This document shows, piece by piece, positions 41,542 to 47,877 of a DNA stretch of 64,000 nucleotides. Position 1 is the stretch's first letter, and each line of letters opens with the position of its first letter. Location of the stretch: NCBI RefSeq assembly GCF_030268205.1, contig NZ_BSQF01000001.1, forward strand, positions 416,649-480,648, read 5' to 3'. A program made the translations under genes and the position numbers. The notes under the pieces are model-generated. The model saw only the letters and a program-made list of their open reading frames with translations. It was not told the origin of the DNA and searched no databases. The stretch is from Allomuricauda sp. NBRC 101325. Lineage in GTDB: Bacteria > Bacteroidota > Bacteroidia > Flavobacteriales > Flavobacteriaceae.

Positions 41542-42147
41542 TTAATTGGTTGATGTTTCTGCTTCTGAAAGCTTTTGTGGGAACATATCTTGGATACGTT
41601 TCACTTTGTCTTTCAAGTCATCGCGTACAGAAGATGGTGTTTCTGGATTCAAATAATCTTGTTCCATAACAGTAAAATCTTGCTTGTACAAACGTTGTGC
41701 TTCTCGGTTACGCAAATCGTTGTATGCTCCTACCAATTCGTTCTGAACTGTAATGTAGGTGCTGTATTTGGTCTCCCTATCGTTTTTCAACGAAATAATC
41801 GCTTTTGTAGGGTTATCAGATGAGGCAGGGTCTTTCTTACCTTTACAGTAAGCACAGGATCCATCGGCATTGTTCTCAAGAAATGCTGTTGCAGCTTTTC
41901 TAAGTTCCTTTAGATCCATCAATCCATCCTCAACCAAAAGTTGACCATTTTTATTGATGTTAACCGTAAAAATGTTTTTCTGTCTAATTACAACATCGGT
42001 ATCTGGCGGCTCTATAGGAGGCAACATACGGTCCAAACCTGCGTCAGTTTCAATGGTGGTGGTCACCAAGAAAAAGATCAGCAGAAGGAAAGCGATGTCA
42101 GCCATAGAACCGGCATTTACTTCCGGCGCTCCTTTTCTTCTAGGCAT
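41542..42147 (-). CDS. ExbD-like protein with CxYC motif, long paralogue of the first pair
   Basis: The 201-residue protein has the helix SMADIAFLLLIFFLVTTTIE with Asp17, then a periplasmic domain with C-A-Y-C (Cys98, Cys101) before GKKDPASSDNPTKAIISLK. Apart from the helix and this motif it is clearly related to the gene at 40268-40894, so the pair was duplicated as a unit. ExbD paralogues of this long type seem characteristic of Bacteroidota; a role other than TonB energisation is possible. It is preceded by a four-helix hypothetical protein gene (12 bp) and followed by the short exbD. Confidence 0.93.
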   Translation of the reverse strand: MPRRKGAPEVNAGSMADIAFLLLIFFLVTTTIETDAGLDRMLPPIEPPDTDVVIRQKNIFTVNINKNGQLLVEDGLMDLKELRKAATAFLENNADGSCAYCKGKKDPASSDNPTKAIISLKNDRETKYSTYITVQNELVGAYNDLRNREAQRLYKQDFTVMEQDYLNPETPSSVRDDLKDKVKRIQDMFPQKLSEAETSTN

Positions 42148-42159
42148 AATTTAACTTTT

Positions 42160-42597
42160 TTACTTTACAAACATTTTTTTCACACCTGGCAAAACCATTA
42201 GAAGTACCGCAATTACGGTTAGGATAAAGAACACGTTCAATCCCATTCCAATGTTTTTAACAGTACTTTCAGTAGTCTCAATTCCTCTAGTTGCCATTTC
42301 TTCAACTACAGGTGCGTTTCCAGACGAAAGTCCGTAAGAGATAGCCACAATAATGGCCAATCCACCTATACCGAACAATGCCTTTTTAATACTGCCTGGA
42401 GTGGTCAGCAATTTTGTTATTCCAAAGAATACGGCAGAAATTACCGCAATGGCCAACAAAATATACATGATGATGAACATAAAGTTCATGGCGCCACTAT
42501 CTATAGCTCCTGGATCCTCAGCAGAAGGCAAAGAGAACCAAAGTACGGCAGCTATAAGTCCAATGACAATCAGTGCTATTTTTATTATTTTATTCAT
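42160..42597 (-). CDS. Hypothetical four-helix membrane protein in the exbB operon
   Basis: The 145-residue protein has four hydrophobic helices: IIKIALIVIGLIAAVLWF, FMFIIMYILLAIAVISAVFF, ALFGIGGLAIIVAISYGL and LNVFFILTVIAVLLMVLPG, with a short extracytoplasmic segment (SGNAPVVEEMATRGIETTES) between the last two. I recognise no family. Its location between exbB (26 bp) and exbD (12 bp) makes it a candidate accessory subunit of the proton-driven complex. Its conservation in the operon in other species should show whether it is a fixed part. Confidence 0.8.
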   Translation of the reverse strand: MNKIIKIALIVIGLIAAVLWFSLPSAEDPGAIDSGAMNFMFIIMYILLAIAVISAVFFGITKLLTTPGSIKKALFGIGGLAIIVAISYGLSSGNAPVVEEMATRGIETTESTVKNIGMGLNVFFILTVIAVLLMVLPGVKKMFVK

Positions 42598-42623
42598 GAT
42601 TCTCGATAGTTTTTAATTCGTAA

Positions 42624-43349
42624 TTATTTTTTGTGAGCAGCCAACATATCAATCAATGAGATTGAGCTGTCTTCCATGTCATTTACGATACTATCGATTT
42701 TAGCAATGATATAGTTGTAGAAAATCTGAAGGATAATCGCAACAATAAGACCGAATACTGTTGTCAATAACGCAACCTGAATATCACCTGCAATCAAAGA
42801 GGCGCTCAAGTTACCAACAGCTGCAATCTTTTGGAAGGCCTGAATCATACCGATTACCGTACCCATGAACCCAAGCATAGGAGCAATAGCGATAAACAAA
42901 GACAACCAAGATACGTTTTTCTCCAATTGACCCATTTGAACACCACCGTAAGCCACAACAGCCTTTTCAGCAGATTCCAAACCTTCGTCAGCTCTATCCA
43001 AACCTTGGTAAAAGATAGAAGCAACAGGTCCTTTTGTGTTTCTACATACTTCTTTGGCAGCTTCAACACCACCAGATGCCAAAGCATCTTCTACTTGTTG
43101 TTTCAATTTAGCAGAGTTGGTAGTTGCCAAATTCAAATAGATAATTCTTTCGATGGCCACGGCCAATCCCAAAATCAAACAAAGCAATACGATACCCATG
43201 AAGGCAGGACCCCCTTGGATGAATTGTTCTTTCAATACTTGGGTGAAACCTTTGCTGGCTTCAGCCTCTTGCAACATTGCTGCAGATGCATTCGTAGTTC
43301 CCATCACAAACATTCCGGCAGCAGCCAGAGTAAAGGATATTTTTTTCAT
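42624..43349 (-). CDS. MotA/TolQ/ExbB proton channel family protein
   Basis: The 241-residue protein starts with a signal-like segment (MKKISFTLAAAGMFVMGTTN) and a charged stretch. The three ExbB helices follow: AFMGIVLLCLILGLAVAIER, NVSWLSLFIAIAPMLGFMGT (channel helix, continuing VIGMIQAFQKIA) and LLTTVFGLIVAIILQIFYNY. The GFMGTVIGMIQAF signature is that of the TolQ/ExbB channel. It is the first gene of the operon exbB-hyp-exbD-exbD and forms the pentameric inner-membrane channel around ExbD. tRNA-Ser lies upstream on the same strand. The N-terminal extension is common in bacteroidete ExbB proteins. Confidence 0.95.
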   Translation of the reverse strand: MKKISFTLAAAGMFVMGTTNASAAMLQEAEASKGFTQVLKEQFIQGGPAFMGIVLLCLILGLAVAIERIIYLNLATTNSAKLKQQVEDALASGGVEAAKEVCRNTKGPVASIFYQGLDRADEGLESAEKAVVAYGGVQMGQLEKNVSWLSLFIAIAPMLGFMGTVIGMIQAFQKIAAVGNLSASLIAGDIQVALLTTVFGLIVAIILQIFYNYIIAKIDSIVNDMEDSSISLIDMLAAHKK

Positions 43350-43426
43350 TTTACTTAAACTTAAATTTAGTTAGTTAATAATATAAAGATATAAAAATTT
43401 TACAATTGAAAAACTAAAATACCTAG

Positions 43427-43514
43427 CAGAGAGGAAGGGATTCGAACCCTCGATACACTTTTGGTGTATACACACTTTCCAGGCGTGCGCCTTCGACCAC
43501 TCGGCCACCTCTCT
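43427..43514 (-). tRNA. tRNA-Ser (anticodon GGA)
   Basis: Read on the minus strand, an 88-nt cloverleaf with a long variable arm. The acceptor is AGAGAGG/CCTCTCT with discriminator G; the anticodon loop is CTGGAAA (anticodon GGA, reads UCC and UCU); T-loop TTCGAAT; the long arm (TGTGTATACACCAAAAGTGT region) is typical of class II Ser tRNA. No CCA is encoded. It stands between the asparaginase gene and exbB. Confidence 0.95.
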
Positions 43515-43580
43515 ATACCTTCAATAAGGGCGACCAATAAACGAAAAAATAATCAGTTATAGAAATTTGACGCGTTAATT

Positions 43581-44612
43581 TTACACCATCTCTCCACGTA
43601 GTGGTGTCTCGAAAATTGTCTTGAACAGTTTATCGGAAACCCCAGTCCCCAAAAGGTACATTGCCTTGGCCAAAGCCGCCTCGGTCGTAATATCCTTGCC
43701 ATTAACCAGTTGCATCTCTTTCAACTTTTCACTGGTCTCGTAATGCCCCATAAAAACACTTCCCCCCGAACATTGGGTTACGTTTATAATATGTAAACCA
43801 TTTTTTTTTGCAGATTTTAATTCATTTAGAAACCATTCGTCCATTGGTGCATTTCCTGCCCCATAGGTTTCCAAAATAAGAACTCGTAAATCGGGAATAT
43901 TGAGCATACTCTGCAATACATTTTGATTAAGTCCCGGAAACAATTTTAATATGGCCACACGATTATCCATCTTTTTGTGGACCATCAATTTTTTCTGTTT
44001 GGTAGGTTTATCCAGCAAATAATTGTGATGCACTTTCAAATGAACACCCGATTCCACCAAAGGTGGATGGTTGAGTGAGGCAAAAGCTTCAAAATGTTCG
44101 GCATTGATTTTAGTGGTTCGGTTCCCTCGGTATAACTTGTATTCAAAATAAAGCCCCACTTCCTGCACAACAGGTTTTCCCTTTTCTCGTAATGCTGCTA
44201 TTTCTATGCTAGTGATCAAATTCTCCTTGGCATCGGTACGGAGATCTCCAATGGGTAATTGAGAACCCGTGAAAATGACCGGCTTTGATAAATTCTCCAA
44301 CATAAAACTCAAGGCTGATGCGGAATAACTCATGGTATCACTCCCGTGCAACACCACAAATCCATCATTGTCCTCATAATGTTCCTCAATTATGGAAGCG
44401 ATCAAAGACCAATAGGTTGGATTCATATTGGAAGAATCGATGGGTTTTTCGAACGATACACCTCTAAGGTTACAGTCCAATTGTTTTAGTTCTGGGATAT
44501 TTTTGACCAGCTCTTCAAAATTGAATGCCTTTAGGGCACCAGTTTTGTAATCCTTTACCATACCGATGGTACCACCCGTATAAATCAAGAGTATGTTCGA
44601 TTTCTTTTTCAT
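43581..44612 (-). CDS. ansA: Type I L-asparaginase
   Basis: From the ATG at 44612 the protein is 343 residues and has the asparaginase signatures: NILLIYTGGTIGM with the nucleophile Thr, DGFVVLHGSDTMSYSASAL with the second catalytic Thr-Asp region (HGSDTM), KPVIFTGSQLPIG, and LILETYGAGNAP. There is no signal peptide, so it is the cytoplasmic type I form (AnsA); it deamidates asparagine to aspartate. The first in-frame codon (TTG at 44618) overlaps the TatD stop; the ATG 2 bp after the stop is preferred. It is transcribed together with the tatD gene. Confidence 0.93.
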   Translation of the reverse strand: MKKKSNILLIYTGGTIGMVKDYKTGALKAFNFEELVKNIPELKQLDCNLRGVSFEKPIDSSNMNPTYWSLIASIIEEHYEDNDGFVVLHGSDTMSYSASALSFMLENLSKPVIFTGSQLPIGDLRTDAKENLITSIEIAALREKGKPVVQEVGLYFEYKLYRGNRTTKINAEHFEAFASLNHPPLVESGVHLKVHHNYLLDKPTKQKKLMVHKKMDNRVAILKLFPGLNQNVLQSMLNIPDLRVLILETYGAGNAPMDEWFLNELKSAKKNGLHIINVTQCSGGSVFMGHYETSEKLKEMQLVNGKDITTEAALAKAMYLLGTGVSDKLFKTIFETPLRGEMV

Positions 44613-44614
44613 GC

Positions 44615-45382
44615 TCAAATCCCGAATATGTCTTTTGAATTTTCTGTAGTGATTTTGGCAATTTCCTCTTCAGATATATTATATAAGGAAGAAAGCTTTT
44701 CCAATACCTTAATAATATAGGAACTTTCATTGCGTTTTCCGCGATAAGGTGTCGGGGCCAAATATGGGGCATCTGTTTCCAAAACAATATGCTTAAGATC
44801 GAGTTGATTTAAAAACTGATCTATTTTTCCATTTTTGAAAGTGGCCACCCCACCAATACCCAACTTCATATTGTAGGAAATTGCAATTTGAGCCTGTTCC
44901 AATGTCCCCGTAAAGCAATGAAAAATTCCAAAAAGCCCCTCTCCTTTTTCTTGTTCCAATACCTCAAACACCTCATCAAAAGCATCACGGCAATGGATAA
45001 CAATGGGCAATTGGTATTTTTTGGCCAATCGAATTTGATGTGCAAAGGCTTCTTGCTGTTCCTTTAAAAAGGTTTTGTCCCAGTACAAGTCCACTCCTAT
45101 TTCGCCCACCGCATAAAATTTCCGTTTGGCCAGCATTTCTTCCACATGGGCCAACTCCTCCTTGTAGTTTTCTTTTACATGGGTGGGATGCAATCCCGTC
45201 ATTAAAAAAACATTTTCCGGGTAATCGGATTCCAAATCCAACATGGATTGGGTGTAGGTAGAATCGATAGCAGGGATAAAAAAGCGTTTGACGCCGGCAT
45301 CCAATGCGCGCTGCATCATTTCATTTCGATCCTCTTCAAAAGCCTCGCTATATAAATGGGTATGGGTATCGGTTATGATCAT
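44615..45382 (-). CDS. TatD-family metal-dependent hydrolase
   Basis: The 255-residue TIM-barrel protein has all TatD signatures: TDTHTHLYSEAF with the metal HxH, LMTGLHPTHVKEN, AVGEIGVDLYWDKT with the bridging Glu, PIVIHCRDAFDE, GIFHCFTGT and VLETDAPYLAPTPYRGKRNE. The family acts as DNase/3'-5' exonuclease on damaged nucleic acid. Its stop is 2 bp before the asparaginase ATG, so they share a transcript. No clear functional tie between the two enzymes is seen. Confidence 0.95.
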   Translation of the reverse strand: MIITDTHTHLYSEAFEEDRNEMMQRALDAGVKRFFIPAIDSTYTQSMLDLESDYPENVFLMTGLHPTHVKENYKEELAHVEEMLAKRKFYAVGEIGVDLYWDKTFLKEQQEAFAHQIRLAKKYQLPIVIHCRDAFDEVFEVLEQEKGEGLFGIFHCFTGTLEQAQIAISYNMKLGIGGVATFKNGKIDQFLNQLDLKHIVLETDAPYLAPTPYRGKRNESSYIIKVLEKLSSLYNISEEEIAKITTENSKDIFGI

Positions 45383-45439
45383 ATCACTATATTGACTTTC
45401 CCTCGAAGGAGGGAATCCTTATTTTTTGATTTGTATTTC

Positions 45440-46030
45440 TTAATCCAAAGAATCCTGACTAAGCTCAAATAATTGTATGGCCTTTTTAAACTTGACAGCG
45501 CCCGCCTTGGTTTGGTCGTACAAAAACCCATCAAGTTCGGGGTGGTTCTTTTCGGTCCACTCCACGAGTTTTGTTCTTTTATTGCTCCACAAAGAATCAT
45601 TGAAATCGACGTACTCCACAATAGCAATACTATGGATTTTACCTTCTTTTATATTCATGATCTCGCTCGAAAGAAAAGGGGCCTCATGCAAAAATCGAAT
45701 CCTATTGCATTCCTTTGAAATGGTCAAATGAAGATTTTCGTCTTCTTCCTTGACTTCCAAAATCTCATATTTTGGATTGAAAACAGAATCCCATTGAAAT
45801 AAATCACGGTAACCCTCCTTGTCAAAAGTTCGTAGGTAATCCATTTCGTTAAATCGAATACTATCCTGAAAAAGCCCAACCAACTCTTCAAAATCAGAAG
45901 CATTTAATGCTTGGATGTAATTTTTAGCAATGGCCATTTTATCCACTTGCTTTGGATTGCCTCCACAGGACACCAACATGGCAATCATTAAAAATGGTAC
46001 TGCAACCATCTTTATGTTGAAATCAATCAT
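45440..46030 (-). CDS. Hypothetical lipoprotein
   Basis: The 196-residue protein begins with a lipoprotein signal (VAVPFLMIAMLVSC, Cys22, followed by GGNPKQVDK). The mature part is a compact alpha/beta domain (KNYIQALNASDFEELVGLFQ, DSIRFNEMDYLRTFDKEGYR, IRFLHEAPFLSSEIMNIKEG) with the run of features of the NTF2-like/SnoaL fold: a helix pair, then strands from EILEVKEEDENLHLTI on. This fold is an inference and no active residue is visible. It lies 57 bp upstream of tatD, co-directional, and may be read with it. Met8 is an alternative start but would lose the signal's Lys. Confidence 0.7.
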   Translation of the reverse strand: MIDFNIKMVAVPFLMIAMLVSCGGNPKQVDKMAIAKNYIQALNASDFEELVGLFQDSIRFNEMDYLRTFDKEGYRDLFQWDSVFNPKYEILEVKEEDENLHLTISKECNRIRFLHEAPFLSSEIMNIKEGKIHSIAIVEYVDFNDSLWSNKRTKLVEWTEKNHPELDGFLYDQTKAGAVKFKKAIQLFELSQDSLD

Positions 46031-46089
46031 AACACAAAAATAGATTTATCTTAGATGACCCAAAACTTTGTTTTGGTTTAAACCGGTTT

Positions 46090-46111
46090 ATCCTTCGACT
46101 ACGCTCAGGAT
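46090..46111 (+). repeat. Variable-arm hairpin, copy 6
   Basis: Arms ATCCT/AGGAT enclose the consensus core TCGACTACGCTC, 22 bp before the retropepsin-like gene. Confidence 0.8.
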
Positions 46112-46132
46112 GACAGAGTACAAATACTAAAT

Positions 46133-46573
46133 ATGGCTTCACTTAAAAAATTCCTCAAATCCAAAGACTACCTTAAAATACCTTTGGTGTTTACCGAGAC
46201 CAACCATTTTGAGATTGATGCCAAAATCAATGGGATTGATGGAAAATTCATTTTGGACACCGGTGCTTCCAACACTTGTGTGGGAATGGACAAAATTGAG
46301 TTTTTTAAAATGATCTCTGAATTCACTGATATTAAAGCTGCTGGAGCAGGTGCTACGGAAATGGAAACTTTAATTTCCTCCAAAAACAAAATTCAAATCG
46401 GTAAATGGACCAAAAAGAAGCAGAAAATTGTGCTTTTTGATTTGGTGCATGTGAACCAAGCTTTGGTGGCACATAAAGCTATGCCCGTTGATGGAATTAT
46501 CGGCGCAGACATTCTCAATAAAGGCAAGGCAGTAATCGACTACAATAAAAAATGCCTCTACTTAAAAAAGTAA
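46133..46573 (+). CDS. Retropepsin-like aspartic protease-fold protein
   Basis: The 146-residue protein is a single aspartyl-protease half: FEIDAKINGIDGKFILDTGA with the catalytic D-T-G-A-S at residues 42-46, a flap region (AGAGATEMETLISSKNKIQI in part), and the hydrophobic-hydrophobic-Gly element MPVDGIIGADIL. One D-T-G per chain means it must dimerise to be active, as in viral retropepsin. There is no signal peptide or membrane helix, so it would act in the cytoplasm. Substrate is unknown. Two variable-arm hairpins (46090-46111 and 46601-46624) lie just outside both ends. Confidence 0.85.
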   Translation: MASLKKFLKSKDYLKIPLVFTETNHFEIDAKINGIDGKFILDTGASNTCVGMDKIEFFKMISEFTDIKAAGAGATEMETLISSKNKIQIGKWTKKKQKIVLFDLVHVNQALVAHKAMPVDGIIGADILNKGKAVIDYNKKCLYLKK

Positions 46574-46600
46574 AGGCATTTGTCTGTTCGAGTATTACAT

Positions 46601-46624
46601 TACCCTTCGACTACGCTCAGGGTA
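46601..46624 (+). repeat. Variable-arm hairpin, copy 7
   Basis: Arms TACCCT/AGGGTA (6 bp, perfect) enclose TCGACTACGCTC. It lies between the retropepsin-like gene and the convergent odhB gene. Confidence 0.8.
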
Positions 46625-46639
46625 CTACCACTCTTTATT

Positions 46640-47854
46640 TTAAAGCTCCAACGCTTTTTTCACGTTACCGTCCATCAATAATTCTGCTGGACTTTCCAAT
46701 GCTTCTTTCACTGCTACCAAGAAACCAACGGATTCTTTTCCGTCGATAATTCTGTGGTCATAAGATAGTGCAACATACATGACAGGCGCAATGGCAATAG
46801 CACCATCCTTTACAACAGGACGCTCAACAATGTTGTGCATTCCCAATATTCCACTTTGTGGAGGGTTGATGATTGGGGTGGACAACATAGAACCGAAAAC
46901 TCCACCATTGGTAATGGTAAAGGTACCTCCTGTCATTTCATCCACTGTGATTTCACCTTCTCTTGCACGGATGGCCAATCTTTTGATTTCGGCCTCGATT
47001 CCTCTAAAGGTCAAGTTTTCTGCATTTCGGATTACGGGAACCATCAAACCTTTTGGTCCTGAAACCGCAATACTGATATCACAGAAATCGTAGGAAATCA
47101 TTTCCTTGCCATCGATCATGGAATTTACGGCTGGGTACATTTGCAATGCCCTGATCACCGCTTTAGTGAAGAATGACATAAATCCAAGACCAACATTATG
47201 CTTGTCCTTGAACTCATCTTTGTATTCTGATCGCAAAGCAAAGATGGCCGACATATCCACTTCGTTGAAAGTGGTCAACATAGCAGTTTCGTTCTTGGCC
47301 GCTACCAAACGCTCGGCGACTTTTCTACGCAACATAGAAAGTTTGGAACGGGTTTCGCCACGGTTACCCCCTGTTGGAGTTCCCATAGATGGCACAGCTT
47401 TTACTGCATCATCTTTGGTTATTCTTCCATCTTTTCCTGAACCAGAAACGGATGAAGGCTCAATTCCTTTTTCATCCAATATCTTCTTGGCCGCAGGTGA
47501 AGGGGCTCCAGAAGCATATGTCTCTTTTTTAGGCTCTGCTTTCTTTGGTTCCTCTTTTGGTTCTTCTTTAGGTGCTTCTGCTTTTTCAGCTTTAGGCGCA
47601 TCACCTTCAGGTTTTGCAGCACTGGTGTCGATCAAGCAAACCACCTCTCCCACAGCTACGGCGTCTCCTACCTCAGCTTTAAGGGTAATAATTCCGCTCT
47701 CCTCTGCAGGAAGCTCCAATGTTGCCTTGTCCGAGTCAACCTCGGCAATGGCTTGGTCCTTCTCCACATAGTCTCCATCCTCTACCAACCACTCGGCGAT
47801 TTCTACCTCTGTAATGGATTCCCCAGGTGAGGGAACTTTCATTTCTAAAACCAT
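46640..47854 (-). CDS. odhB: Dihydrolipoyl succinyltransferase (E2 of 2-oxoglutarate dehydrogenase)
   Basis: The 404-residue protein has a lipoyl domain (residues 1-75, lipoyl-Lys in VDSDKATLELPA), an Ala/Glu/Lys/Pro linker (about 80-118: EKAEAPKEEPKEEPKKAEPK), a peripheral subunit-binding domain (PAAKKILDEKGIEPSSVSGS, GRITKDDAVKAV) and a catalytic CoA-transferase core (RRKVAERLVAAKNETAMLTT, FTITNGGVFGSMLSTPIINP, and ALSYDHRIIDGKESVGFL with the catalytic His and Asp). It takes the succinyl group from the E1 component to CoA. It follows sucA by 23 bp in one transcript. Confidence 0.97.
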   Translation of the reverse strand: MVLEMKVPSPGESITEVEIAEWLVEDGDYVEKDQAIAEVDSDKATLELPAEESGIITLKAEVGDAVAVGEVVCLIDTSAAKPEGDAPKAEKAEAPKEEPKEEPKKAEPKKETYASGAPSPAAKKILDEKGIEPSSVSGSGKDGRITKDDAVKAVPSMGTPTGGNRGETRSKLSMLRRKVAERLVAAKNETAMLTTFNEVDMSAIFALRSEYKDEFKDKHNVGLGFMSFFTKAVIRALQMYPAVNSMIDGKEMISYDFCDISIAVSGPKGLMVPVIRNAENLTFRGIEAEIKRLAIRAREGEITVDEMTGGTFTITNGGVFGSMLSTPIINPPQSGILGMHNIVERPVVKDGAIAIAPVMYVALSYDHRIIDGKESVGFLVAVKEALESPAELLMDGNVKKALEL

Positions 47855-47877
47855 TCCTATTATAGTTTATACTTGTA

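Noticed and set aside
39802-43349. ExbB/ExbD operon as a Zorya-type defence system (ZorAB-like)
   Set aside because: The channel and ExbD proteins have ordinary ExbB/ExbD lengths, there is no long cytoplasmic tail on the channel protein, and no helicase or nuclease genes follow.
46070-46090. GGTTTAAACC palindrome before the retropepsin-like gene as an operator
   Set aside because: A short A/T-centred palindrome expected by chance, without placement relative to a promoter box.
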